A stretch of 64,000 bases of DNA, from contig NZ_CP108458.1 in NCBI RefSeq assembly GCF_036242395.1, positions 2,790,001 to 2,854,000 on the forward strand. The letters are read 5' to 3'. This DNA is from Kitasatospora sp. NBC_01266 (GTDB taxonomy: Bacteria > Actinomycetota > Actinomycetes > Streptomycetales > Streptomycetaceae). Each line of letters opens with the position of its first letter. The stretch's first letter is position 1. This document shows, piece after piece, positions 52,110 through 60,352 of this stretch. The translations under genes and the position numbers were made by a program. A model generated the notes under the pieces. The model saw only the letters and a list, made by a program, of their open reading frames with translations, was not told where the DNA came from and did not search any database.

Positions 52110-52291
52110 CGCCCGCCCGGTACGGCCGCTGCCCAGGGAGCCGATGGGGCAGCGGCCGCGGCACTGCGGGTCGCGCTGGTGCTGGACCAGGAAGTCGCAC
52201 CAGGTGCGCAGGCCCTCGATGCTGTCGAGCCGGACGAGCACGGGCTCCTGGCCGCCGACGACGGCCTCGTTCTGAGGCGACGATCCGCTTT
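52110..52291 (-). pseudogene. Relic of a TetR-family regulator C-terminal region
   Basis: On the minus strand an open stretch without a good start encodes VRLDSIEGLRTWCDFL, followed by RCPIGSLGSG. This matches the ligand-binding half of LmrA/YxaF-like TetR regulators, whose pattern is GL..W.D.LV..Q....GCPIGSLA. A stop codon lies just upstream in frame, and no helix-turn-helix is present. It is a decayed fragment between the SnoaL-like gene and the SDR. Confidence 0.5.
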
Positions 52292-52371
52292 ATGCGGCGA
52301 ATAGTGGATGGTACGAGCCGTTCCGGACCCTGGCGGGGCCCGACGAGCACTGTCCACCGCGGAGGTACGTC

Positions 52372-53112
52372 ATGGAACTCACCGGCAGGATCGCCCTGGT
52401 GACCGGTTCGACCAGCGGCATCGGCCGCGCCACCGCGCACGCCTTGGCCGCTCGGGGTGCGCACGTACTGGTGTCGGGCCGCAGCGAAGAGCGCGGCGCG
52501 CAGGTCGTCGCCGCGATCCGCGCCGACGGCGGGAAGGCCGACTTCCTGGCCGCCGACCTGCACGACGCCGACTCCGCGCGCGACCTGGCCGAGCGTGCGG
52601 TCCGAACCGGCGGCCGGGTCGACATCCTGGTCAACAACGCCGGAATCGGCGCCTTCGGCCCGACCGAGGCCACCGCCGAGGCGGACTTCGACGCGATGTA
52701 CGCCACCAACGTCAAGGTCCCGTTCTTCCTGGTCGCCGCGCTGGCCCCGGCGATGGCCGATCGAGGCGAGGGCGTGATCGTGAACCTGACGACCATGGTC
52801 GCCGGGTTCGGCCAGGCCGGAGCCGCGCTCTACGGCTCCAGCAAGGCAGCCGTCTCGCTGCTGACCAAGGCCTGGGCCGCGGAGTTCGGTCCGCGCGGGG
52901 TGCGCGTGAACGCGGTCGCACCCGGTCCCACCCGCACCGAGGGCACCGCACCCATGGGCGACGGCCTGGAGCAGCTCGCCTCCCGGGCCCCCGCCGCGCG
53001 GGTCGCCGACCCCGAGGAGATCGCGCAGGCGATCGCCTACCTGGCCGGCCCGGGAGCGAGCTTCGTGCACGGCACCGTCCTGCCCGTCGACGGAGGACGC
53101 GCCGCCGTCTGA
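52372..53112 (+). CDS. SDR-family oxidoreductase
   Basis: 246 residues. It has TGSTSGIGRATAHAL (cofactor), NNAGIGAFG, YGSSKAA (catalytic Tyr and Lys), VNAVAPGPT and a C-terminal GTVLPVDGGR. It is a classical SDR of around 250 residues, probably NADP(H)-dependent. It is followed by a perfect inverted repeat and another NTF2-fold gene. The substrate is unknown. Confidence 0.9.
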   Translation: MELTGRIALVTGSTSGIGRATAHALAARGAHVLVSGRSEERGAQVVAAIRADGGKADFLAADLHDADSARDLAERAVRTGGRVDILVNNAGIGAFGPTEATAEADFDAMYATNVKVPFFLVAALAPAMADRGEGVIVNLTTMVAGFGQAGAALYGSSKAAVSLLTKAWAAEFGPRGVRVNAVAPGPTRTEGTAPMGDGLEQLASRAPAARVADPEEIAQAIAYLAGPGASFVHGTVLPVDGGRAAV

Positions 53113-53121
53113 CAACGCTTC

Positions 53122-53139
53122 GAGTTGAAGATTCAACTC
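53122..53139. promoter_or_regulatory. Perfect palindrome GAGTTGAA-GA-TTCAACTC
   Basis: 8-bp arms with a 2-base spacer, ending four bases before the AGGAGG ribosome site of the gene at 53153. Its half-sites resemble the TTGA/TCAA repeats near marR, so it is a candidate MarR operator. Confidence 0.55.
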
Positions 53140-53152
53140 ACAGGAGGTCATC

Positions 53153-53644
53153 ATGACCACCAGCACACCGGAGCCGGGCCAGGACGACATCGACGTCCTG
53201 CGCAAGGAAGCCGCCGACCGGCTGGCCATCCGCGAGCTGATCGACGCCTACGCGCACTGCGCCGACCGTCGGGACGCCAAGGGCCAGTTGGCCCTGTTCA
53301 CCGAGGACACCCGCTTCCTGGTCCACCTGGACGCCACCGCGGCCGACCCGACCCAGGAACTGCACGGACGAGAAGCCCTCGCCCCGGTGTTCGACAACCT
53401 CAACACCTACGCGGCCACCACCCACTTCAACGGCCAGAGCACGGTGTCCCTCGACGGCGACCGGGCGAGCGGCGAGAGCTACTGCCTGGCCCACCACGTC
53501 TCGTTCGGCGCGGACGCCGAGCGCACGATCATGATCGCCGCCATCCGCTATCTCGACGAATTCGTCAGGCAGGACGGCGAGTGGCTCTTCGCCGAGCGCC
53601 GCCTGATGGTCGACTGGACCGAGACCCGACCCAGCTCGCCCTGA
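53153..53644 (+). CDS. SnoaL-like/NTF2-fold protein
   Basis: 163 residues, ATG after AGGAGG. It has the SnoaL_4 pattern: LAIRELIDAYAHCADRRDAKGQLALFTEDTRFLVHLD, then THFNGQSTVSLDGDRASGESYCLAHH, and a C-terminal GEWLFAERRLMVDW. The His and Asp pocket positions resemble ring-hydroxylating dioxygenase beta-subunit/scytalone dehydratase-like proteins. It is second in a group with an SDR, preceded by a palindrome that may bind the local MarR. Confidence 0.85.
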   Translation: MTTSTPEPGQDDIDVLRKEAADRLAIRELIDAYAHCADRRDAKGQLALFTEDTRFLVHLDATAADPTQELHGREALAPVFDNLNTYAATTHFNGQSTVSLDGDRASGESYCLAHHVSFGADAERTIMIAAIRYLDEFVRQDGEWLFAERRLMVDWTETRPSSP

Positions 53645-53684
53645 TCGCGCGGGGCCGCCGCACCCACCGTAGGAGCGTCACCGG

Positions 53685-54932
53685 ATGACGGACGAAGGCG
53701 CCCCGGCCCCAGGAGGCGAGCCGACGTTCTGGCAGCGGGTGCGGCGACAGCTGTGGCAGCCGCCGCGTCCCCACGGCGAGCAGCCGAACGAGCGTGCCGT
53801 CGGCCCGCTGGAGCTCTTCTACGACCTGGTCGCGGTAGTCCTGGTCGCACAGGCGGCGCACCACCTTGCGGGAAAGCTCACCTGGCGCGGCCTCGGCGAG
53901 TACGCCGCGGTGTTCGGGCTGGTCTGGATCGCCTGGCTCAACGGCAGCCTGCACCACGAGCTGCACGGCCGCGAGGACGCCCGGGCCCGGATCACCTTCC
54001 TGCTGCAGATCCTGGTCCTGGTCCCGCTGGGAGCGTTCATCCCCTTGGCGGGCGGCGCGCGGGGAGCGGCCTTCGCCGTCACCGCGGGGATCCTGTTCGC
54101 GATCCTGGCGGTGCTGTGGCTGCTGGCCTCCCGCGGCGACCGACCCGAGTACCACAGCGCCAGCAGCGTCTTCGTCGCCGGAACCGCCTGCTGCGCCGCC
54201 ATCCTCGCCGCGAGCGCACTACTCCCCGCCGCTGCCCGGGTATGGACCTGGGGACTGCTCGACCTCGGCTACCTGATCGGCTTCGGCGCGGTCGTCCTCG
54301 GGGCGACGCCGGGCGCGACCGTCACACTCAACGTCACCGACGCCCTCATCGAGCGGCTGGGCCTGCTCATCATCATCGTGCTCGGGGAGACCGTCACCGG
54401 TGTCGTGACCGGGCTCGCGGCCGAGCCGGTCAGCGTGCTCACCGTCGCCGTCGCGCTGATCGCCGTCGTGGTCGGCTTCGGCGCCTGGTGGACCTACTTC
54501 GACTTCGCCGGCCACCGCGAACCACGGCAGACCCCCGCCACCACCGTGCAGTGGCTGCTCGCCCACCTGCCGCTCACGGCCGCCGTGGCCGCGATGGGCG
54601 CGGCGATGGTCAGTCTCGTAGAGCACGCCCACGCGTCACGCACCGCCCCTGCCACGTCCTGGGTGCTCTGCGGCGGCGCTGCGGTCGTGCTGGTCAGCAC
54701 GATGCTCGTCGCCGCCTCCCTCGAAGCCTGGCGCGGCCAACCCGAGCTGTACCGCCCGCTGTCCCGGACCTGCGCCACAGCCGCCGTCGCCTGCCTCGCG
54801 CTGGCTGCCCTACACCCGGCGCCGCTCGTGCTCGGCCTCGCCCTCGTCGCGCTCTTCGGCATCCCCTGGTGCCTCGCCGTCACCTACCGCCTGCGCTACG
54901 AGGAGACCCGTCCACAGGAGTCGGCCGGCTAG
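53685..54932 (+). CDS. Low temperature requirement A (LtrA)-like membrane protein
   Basis: 415 residues. An N-terminal cytosolic stretch is followed by VGPLELFYDLVAVVLVAQAAHHLA, the LtrA family entry motif, and about a dozen hydrophobic segments. LLIIIVLGETVTGVV and AVVVGFGAWWTYFDF are the other conserved family blocks. The biochemical function of the family is not established. There is no clear functional tie to neighbours. Confidence 0.9.
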   Translation: MTDEGAPAPGGEPTFWQRVRRQLWQPPRPHGEQPNERAVGPLELFYDLVAVVLVAQAAHHLAGKLTWRGLGEYAAVFGLVWIAWLNGSLHHELHGREDARARITFLLQILVLVPLGAFIPLAGGARGAAFAVTAGILFAILAVLWLLASRGDRPEYHSASSVFVAGTACCAAILAASALLPAAARVWTWGLLDLGYLIGFGAVVLGATPGATVTLNVTDALIERLGLLIIIVLGETVTGVVTGLAAEPVSVLTVAVALIAVVVGFGAWWTYFDFAGHREPRQTPATTVQWLLAHLPLTAAVAAMGAAMVSLVEHAHASRTAPATSWVLCGGAAVVLVSTMLVAASLEAWRGQPELYRPLSRTCATAAVACLALAALHPAPLVLGLALVALFGIPWCLAVTYRLRYEETRPQESAG

Positions 54933-55014
54933 CGGGCCCGTCCGGCGGTTCCTGCCGCATCCGACTCCGGCCCGACGGCCAGTCAGCCGTTGCTGTCAGT
55001 CGTTGCAGTCAAAA

Positions 55015-55040
55015 GCCCCGCAGCGTGATCGCTGCGGGGC
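55015..55040 (-). terminator. Intrinsic terminator of tRNA-Val
   Basis: Perfect 11-bp stem (55015-55025 with 55030-55040) and TGAT loop, flanked by AAAA on the left and TTTT on the right. On the minus strand it lies 9 bases after the tRNA 3' end and is followed by a U-run. It could also stop transcripts from ltrA. Confidence 0.85.
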
Positions 55041-55048
55041 CTTTTCGC

Positions 55049-55123
55049 TGGTGGGCGCGGACGGTTTCGAACCGCCGACATCTGCTTTGTAAGAGCAGCG
55101 CTCTACCACTGAGCTACGCGCCC
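55049..55123 (-). tRNA. tRNA-Val (anticodon UAC)
   Basis: 75 bases including an encoded CCA. The acceptor stem GGGCGCG pairs with CGCGCCC, the D arm has AGCTCAGTGGTAGAGC, the anticodon stem is CTGCT/AGCAG with loop CTTACAA (anticodon TAC, reading GUA), and the T arm has GGTTCGAAACC. It is transcribed on the minus strand into the adjacent terminator. Confidence 0.95.
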
Positions 55124-55280
55124 CCGCCGTGTGCCCGTCCATGGGGTGGGGGGTCACGTGGTGAAGAGTAAGAGTACCTGGTCCCGGGCGCGGCGCCGCG
55201 CAGGGTGTGGGGGGTGTGGTGGTGGGGCGGGGGCGGTCGGCGACAATGGGGGGTCGGGTCGGCGGAGCAGGGAGTGCGCA

Positions 55281-56633
55281 GTGAGGGCGGCGGGTCGCAC
55301 GCAGGGGTTCGCGGGGGTGGTGCTGCTGCCCGTGGCTTTGGCCTGGGTGCTGGCGGGGGCGGCGGCCGGGTCGTTCTCCGGTGGTGGCGGGGGCCGGTCG
55401 CGCTGGCGGCGGGGGGACGAGGCGCAGCGGGCGGCGGCGGTGGCCGCGCGGGACGAGGCGCAGGAGGCGTTCTACGAGCTGGACTCCGCGCAGCGCGAGC
55501 TGGAGTTGGCGATCGAGACGGTGCGGGCCGGTGCGGAGCAGGGAGCGGCGGTGCGCCAGGCCCTGGCCGACTACCAGGACCTGCGCGGGCGGATCGACCA
55601 GGTGACCGTCGGGTATCTGGACGCGCTGGACTCGGTCGACCTGGAGGCTCCCGAGCTGCCGCCGGGGGCGACGGCGCAGGCCCGGCAGCGGCTGGAGCAG
55701 GCCAAGCGCGAGCTGGCGGCCAAGCAGACCGAGCTGGCGAACTTCCTGAGCCGCCTGCAGCCGCTGGTGCGGCACGCGGAGGCTCAGCTGATCAAGGTGG
55801 TGCCGGCTGTCGAGCAGGCCAAGCGGGCGCTGCTGGCGGCGAGCGGCGCGCTGGACGCGGTGCGGGCGGCAGGGCTGCGGGCGGATGATCTGGCGGGCCG
55901 GCTGGCCGAGTTGGGCCCGGAGCTGACCCGGCTGAACGAGGGCGCGAGCCGGCACGGCGTGCCGGACACGCTGCGGCGGGCGCAGGAGGTGGCGCGGCTG
56001 GCGGACGGGATCCGGGCCGATGCCGAGCAACTGCCGGAGCGGGCCCGCGAGATCGATCGGCGGGTGAGCAGCCTGCGGACCCGGGTCCAGGCGCTGGAGA
56101 CCAAGGCCGGCACGGTCGAACCAACCCTCAGCGAGCTGCGCCGACGCTTCTCGGCGGCCTGCTGGCAGGACCTGCAGCGGGTGCCGCAGCAGGCCGCGGA
56201 GGCCGGACGGGCGGCGCAGGACCGGCTGGTCGAGGCGGGGCGGGCCCGGGACGAGCAGCGCTGGGCGGACGCGACGGCGGCGATCGGGACGGTCCGGGCG
56301 CTGCTGGAGACCGCCGACGGGTCGGTGGCGGCGGTGGCCGAGCGGCTGCGGCGGCTGAACGAGGCGGCGCGCGATCCGCAGGCGGAGGTCCAGCGGGCCC
56401 GCTTCGCCCTCCGGGACGCCCAGCGACTGGCGATGGCCGGCCGCCAGGCGCCGGACCCGCGGCACGCCGGACCGCTGGACGCGGCGGTGGAGCGGCTGGA
56501 CCGGGCGGTGGCATCACTGACGGCGGCCGGGCGGCACCCGGACTACTGGCACTTCCTGACCGAGCTGGACGGCGTGCGCGGGACGGCGGCCGAGGTGGTC
56601 GAGCTGATCCGGGCCGAGCACGCCCACCGCTGA
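55281..56633 (+). CDS. Membrane-anchored coiled-coil protein of unknown function
   Basis: 450 residues from the GTG at 55281 with GGGAG upstream; longer in-frame starts would begin in a low-complexity Gly/Arg stretch next to the tRNA. Residues about 8-30 (FAGVVLLPVALAWVLAGAAAG) form a signal anchor. From about residue 45 to the end the protein is Ala/Glu/Arg/Leu-rich with heptad-like helices (coiled coil), ending in a VVELIRAEHAHR helix. I do not recognise a catalytic domain. Similar anchored coiled-coil proteins are conserved in Streptomyces; a cell-envelope or scaffold role is only a guess. Confidence 0.75.
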   Translation: MRAAGRTQGFAGVVLLPVALAWVLAGAAAGSFSGGGGGRSRWRRGDEAQRAAAVAARDEAQEAFYELDSAQRELELAIETVRAGAEQGAAVRQALADYQDLRGRIDQVTVGYLDALDSVDLEAPELPPGATAQARQRLEQAKRELAAKQTELANFLSRLQPLVRHAEAQLIKVVPAVEQAKRALLAASGALDAVRAAGLRADDLAGRLAELGPELTRLNEGASRHGVPDTLRRAQEVARLADGIRADAEQLPERAREIDRRVSSLRTRVQALETKAGTVEPTLSELRRRFSAACWQDLQRVPQQAAEAGRAAQDRLVEAGRARDEQRWADATAAIGTVRALLETADGSVAAVAERLRRLNEAARDPQAEVQRARFALRDAQRLAMAGRQAPDPRHAGPLDAAVERLDRAVASLTAAGRHPDYWHFLTELDGVRGTAAEVVELIRAEHAHR

Positions 56634-56736
56634 GGCACGTCGGCGGCCGGGACAGCGCCGGCGACCACGACGGCACGGCACCGCGCTGCCATGCCGCCCA
56701 TGGGATGAGCGGGCCCGCGGCGGGTACGCTGCGGGC

Positions 56737-56955
56737 ATGCCACGCTACGACTTCCGTTGCCGCTCCTGCGGCGCGACCTTCGAACTGCGCCGCGCCATGG
56801 CCCAGGCCAACGACCCGGCGAGCTGCCCGCAGGGGCACACCGACACCGTGAAGCTGCTCTCCACGGTCGCCGTCACCGGTGCGGGCGGCTCCGCACCGCA
56901 GCCGCCCGCCGGCGGGGGCGGCGGCGGCTGCTGCGGGGGCGGCTGCTGCGGCTAG
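56737..56955 (+). CDS. FmdB-type zinc ribbon protein
   Basis: 72 residues. The N-terminal PRYDFRCRSCGATFEL is the FmdB/CxxC_CXXC regulatory zinc-ribbon pattern; the expected second CxxC is reduced to a single Cys (ASCPQGH). The C terminus is a Gly stretch with Cys pairs (GGCCGGGCCG), which could bind metal. The stop codon interlocks with that of the convergent HAD gene: both use the same CTAG tetramer at 56952-56955. Confidence 0.9.
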   Translation: MPRYDFRCRSCGATFELRRAMAQANDPASCPQGHTDTVKLLSTVAVTGAGGSAPQPPAGGGGGGCCGGGCCG

Positions 56956-57872
56956 TCGGCCTCGACGACGTCACCGGTGCCGGGGTCGGCGCCGGTGCCA
57001 CCCCGCGCGTGGGCGAGGAAGGCCGCCAGGATCTCCTCGCCCGCGAGCGCACCGCGCCGCGCCAGCGCCGTGACGTGGGGCGCGGTCCAGCCCTGCGCGG
57101 CGAGTTCACCGTGCCCGGGGCGCCAGGCCCGGTCCGCGGCGAGCAGCAGGTCCGCGTCGAGCAGCGAGTCACCGGCGGCCAGTACCTCGACCGACGCCCC
57201 AGCCAGCCGCTCTGAGTCCGCCCTGCCCGGCACCGCTCCCCGCGCCCCGCCCACCCGGCGCACCACCTCCGCCAGCGCGGCACTCTTGGTCAGCGCCAGC
57301 GGCACGGCATACACCTTCCGCCCCTGCAGCGAGACGCCCCAACCGCGCTCGCCGCACCAGTCCGCCAGCTCCGTGAGCCACGCCTCCGGCAGCCGGGCCC
57401 GCTCGACCACCAGGTAGGCGAAGAGGCCCTCGGCGACCCGCCGCTTCAGCGTCCAGCCGGGGTCGGCGCTACCGGCCAGCCGGTCCACCACCTCCGCCAG
57501 CGACACGCCGCCCTCGGCCAACCGCTCGGCCACCACGGCGTCCCAGTCCCGGTCCGGCTCGCCGGCCACCAGCAGCCGCCCGCCGTTGGCGCAGACCGCG
57601 TACGCCGGGGAGCCCGCCGCGCCCGGCAGCCGCACCCGCCGGTACTGCTCCACCGTCCGCGTGGTGACCGGCACGAACAGCGCCCGGTCCGCCAGCTCGG
57701 TGAGCAACTCGGCCGCCCGCTCGGTGAGATACGACAGCGGTGCCCCGGCGCCGTCACGCTCCACCAGCCGCAGCCGGGCGTCCGAGTCGGCCGGCAGCTC
57801 GGCGGCGCGCGCGGAGTAGATCAGCGTCCGATCCAGGTCGCTCGCCACCACCACGCTCATCCGACGATCCAT
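56952..57872 (-). CDS. HAD-family phosphatase of a Ter-type island
   Basis: 306 residues; start ATG at 57872 overlaps the stop of the upstream gene. HAD motif I is VVVASDLDRTLIYS, the cap region follows, and the motif IV region is LAAGDSLLDADLLLAAD. Genes of this type occur with StiP, CitE-like and TerD genes in tellurium-resistance-associated operons, where a role in phosphoribosyl or nucleotide-like metabolite chemistry has been suggested from comparative genomics. Coupling to the PRTase-StiP gene supports this. Confidence 0.85.
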   Translation of the reverse strand: MDRRMSVVVASDLDRTLIYSARAAELPADSDARLRLVERDGAGAPLSYLTERAAELLTELADRALFVPVTTRTVEQYRRVRLPGAAGSPAYAVCANGGRLLVAGEPDRDWDAVVAERLAEGGVSLAEVVDRLAGSADPGWTLKRRVAEGLFAYLVVERARLPEAWLTELADWCGERGWGVSLQGRKVYAVPLALTKSAALAEVVRRVGGARGAVPGRADSERLAGASVEVLAAGDSLLDADLLLAADRAWRPGHGELAAQGWTAPHVTALARRGALAGEEILAAFLAHARGGTGADPGTGDVVEAD

Positions 57873-60352
57873 CACACCGTCCTCCCGGAGCCGCCGGTGA
57901 CACCGCGGCTGAACCTCGGATGGATCAGCCCGACGCAGGAGTACGGCAGTTCGTCGACCTCCTCGACCGGCACCCCGCGCTGCGTCGCCAGCAGCCGCAC
58001 GTGGTCCAGGTCCGCCCCGACCCCGCGCCGCGCCAACACCCGCCAGGGGACCCGGCGCAGCAGCACCCGGGTGGTCTCGCCCACCCCGGGCTTGACCAGG
58101 TTGACATCGCCGATCCCGTACTCGGCGCTGATCCGTTCCACCGCGGCCCATCCCGCCCAGGTCGGCTCCCGGTCGGCCGGCCCGACAGCCCCGGCCAGCC
58201 CGACAGCCCCGACCGGCCCGGCAGTCCCGGATGCCGCCAACTCCGCCCGCACCGCCGGAAAGTGCGCGGCGACGATGTCCAGGAATGCCACCGAGACATC
58301 CGCGCGGGCCAACTCCCGGTAGTACTTGGCCCCGTGGAAGTCCTCGGGGCCGATCAGGTCGTCCCGCAGCACGGTGCGCGAAACCAGCCCGGAGACCGTG
58401 GAGTTCAGGCAGGCGGACGGGATCAGGAAGTCCTCCCGGGTCCCGAAGGTCCGCACGCACCGGCCGGGGTCCGCGAGCACCGCGAGCTCCGGATCGAACG
58501 GGGTGCCCTCCAGGGCGGCGGCCAGCTCCCGGGCGATCGCCCCCTTTCCGGTCCAGCCGTCCACGAAGACGACGTCCGACGGGTCATGACGCTCCGTCAA
58601 GTACCGCATGGCGACCGGGTCGATGCCGCGACCCCGGATGATCGAGACGGCGTAGTGCGGCGCCTCGATCCGGTGCGCGGCGGCCAGCCAGCGGCGGACC
58701 AGGATCCCCACCGGGGTGCCCGCCCTGGCCAGCGAGGCGAGCACCAGGCGCTCGCCCCGCTCGTGCAGCAGCGTCTCGGCGACGGTGGCCACGGCCAGCG
58801 CGATGCGCCGCGCCGAGCCGCGCAGCGCCTGGTGGAACAGCTCCTGGTACTCGGGGCTCGGCTGGTACTCCACCGGCAGCGACTCGGCGTAGTGCGCGCC
58901 GCCCGACTGCACCGCCTCCTCGCGCTCCTCGGTCGGGGCCTCCAGGGCGACGCCGGACAGGTCGGTGAGCAGCCAGCCCACCTCGGCCGCCGGGTAGGAG
59001 GAGAACTCGGGGCCGCGCAGCGGACGGGCCGTCACCGGGCGTCGCACCGGCAGCACGGCGAGCAGCACCCGATCGGTCACCTCGCACAGCTTGCTCAACA
59101 ACCCTTCATCAGAAGAGAGTTCGGGCGTGTCGGCAGCCGCGTCCAGCACCAGCACGATCGCGTCGAACCGCCGCCCCGCCACCCGCCCGGGAGCGACGTT
59201 GTAGGCGAACCGCAGTCCGCCGCCCTCACCCGGCGCACCGTGCGCGGGAAAGGACAGCCGGGTCCGGATCGCGTAGCCGGGGTCGTCCACGGCGAGCACC
59301 GGCGAACGGGTCGTGGTGGAGAACCAGACGTCTGCCGGCCCCGGGAACCCCTGCGACGCCTCCCGCAGCGCTCCCTGCAGCGCTTCGGCCAGCCGGAGCG
59401 GCGCGTACATCAGCTCCTCGCAGCCGAGCACCAGCACCCGCCGCTCCCCGCCGGCCAGTTCCTTGGCCAGTCGCTCACCCAGCTCGGGCAGCGCGGCCTC
59501 CAACCGCACCCGCTGCGCGGGGACGAAACCGTGCCGCCCGCCCTCCGGCACCCCGACCGGCCACGGCAGCGGAACCCGCACCACCTCGGCGCAGCGGTCA
59601 CCGGAACCAGCACCTCCAGGACCGGGACCACCCACGCCAGCCCCGCCCCCCAACCGCGCCACCAGCCGCCGGGCCCGCTCCCCCGTCCCGGCCGGCAGCC
59701 GCACCCGCCCCTCGGCCAGCGCCACCACCTCGATCAGCACGCCCAGTTCGGCCGCGAAGGCCGCCAGGCGCTCCCGGTCCGCCGCGTCCCGCAGGTCCAC
59801 CAGCGTCGCCAACCCGTAGCGCTGCCGGGGCCGGTGCCGATGCAACGCCGCTATGGTGTTCAACGCCGTCTGACCGGTGGACAGTTCGTCATCGACAAGG
59901 ATCAGCGGACCGTCACCGCAGAGCAGTTCGGGATCCACCGGCAGCAGCAGGTGCGAGGTGGCGTGCGAGTGCTCCTCCTCGAAGCCGGCCACCGACTCCA
60001 GCCCGGCCACCGGACGCCGGGTGGAGTGCAGATAGCTCGCCTCCAACTCGTCCGCCACGCAGTGGCCGAGACCGGTCGCGGTCTCGGCGAAGCCGAGCAC
60101 CGTCACCGGCTCCCCCGCCCGCAGGCCCAGCCGCGCCCGCACCGCCGCACCCAGCCGTCGCCCGGCACCGTAGACCACGGCGGGGCGCTGCGGCACGTGC
60201 TTGCCCAGCACCTGGGAGACCAGCAGCTGCGCCCGCTTCGGATTCTCCCGGACGGCCAGCCCGAGCAGCTCGGGCAGCTCGGCATCGCCACGCAACCCGA
60301 TCCCGAGCCGGTCCGCCACCCACTGTCCGCTCCACACCGCTTCGGTGGTCAC
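57872..60352 (-). CDS. Phosphoribosyltransferase-TRSP-StiP fusion protein
   Basis: 826 residues from a GTG at 60352 that overlaps the upstream stop (GTGA). The N-terminal phosphoribosyltransferase domain has the PRPP loop LILVDDELSTGQTALNT at about 150-166. A TRSP-type domain follows (RVLVLGCEELMYAPLRLAEAL). The C-terminal StiP-like part begins near FSSYPAAEVGWLL and contains DVVFVDGWTGKGAIARELA and DFLIPSACLNSTVSGLVSR. These domains are often encoded as separate neighbouring proteins in Ter islands; here they form a single chain. The family is thought to build or modify a nucleoside-like metabolite under stress, but no reaction is proven from sequence. Confidence 0.85.
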   Translation of the reverse strand: MTTEAVWSGQWVADRLGIGLRGDAELPELLGLAVRENPKRAQLLVSQVLGKHVPQRPAVVYGAGRRLGAAVRARLGLRAGEPVTVLGFAETATGLGHCVADELEASYLHSTRRPVAGLESVAGFEEEHSHATSHLLLPVDPELLCGDGPLILVDDELSTGQTALNTIAALHRHRPRQRYGLATLVDLRDAADRERLAAFAAELGVLIEVVALAEGRVRLPAGTGERARRLVARLGGGAGVGGPGPGGAGSGDRCAEVVRVPLPWPVGVPEGGRHGFVPAQRVRLEAALPELGERLAKELAGGERRVLVLGCEELMYAPLRLAEALQGALREASQGFPGPADVWFSTTTRSPVLAVDDPGYAIRTRLSFPAHGAPGEGGGLRFAYNVAPGRVAGRRFDAIVLVLDAAADTPELSSDEGLLSKLCEVTDRVLLAVLPVRRPVTARPLRGPEFSSYPAAEVGWLLTDLSGVALEAPTEEREEAVQSGGAHYAESLPVEYQPSPEYQELFHQALRGSARRIALAVATVAETLLHERGERLVLASLARAGTPVGILVRRWLAAAHRIEAPHYAVSIIRGRGIDPVAMRYLTERHDPSDVVFVDGWTGKGAIARELAAALEGTPFDPELAVLADPGRCVRTFGTREDFLIPSACLNSTVSGLVSRTVLRDDLIGPEDFHGAKYYRELARADVSVAFLDIVAAHFPAVRAELAASGTAGPVGAVGLAGAVGPADREPTWAGWAAVERISAEYGIGDVNLVKPGVGETTRVLLRRVPWRVLARRGVGADLDHVRLLATQRGVPVEEVDELPYSCVGLIHPRFSRGVTGGSGRTV

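Noticed and set aside
55131..55280. Longer start for the coiled-coil protein
   Set aside because: The extension is Gly/Arg-rich low complexity adjacent to the tRNA, and the GTG at 55281 has a ribosome site directly before a signal anchor.
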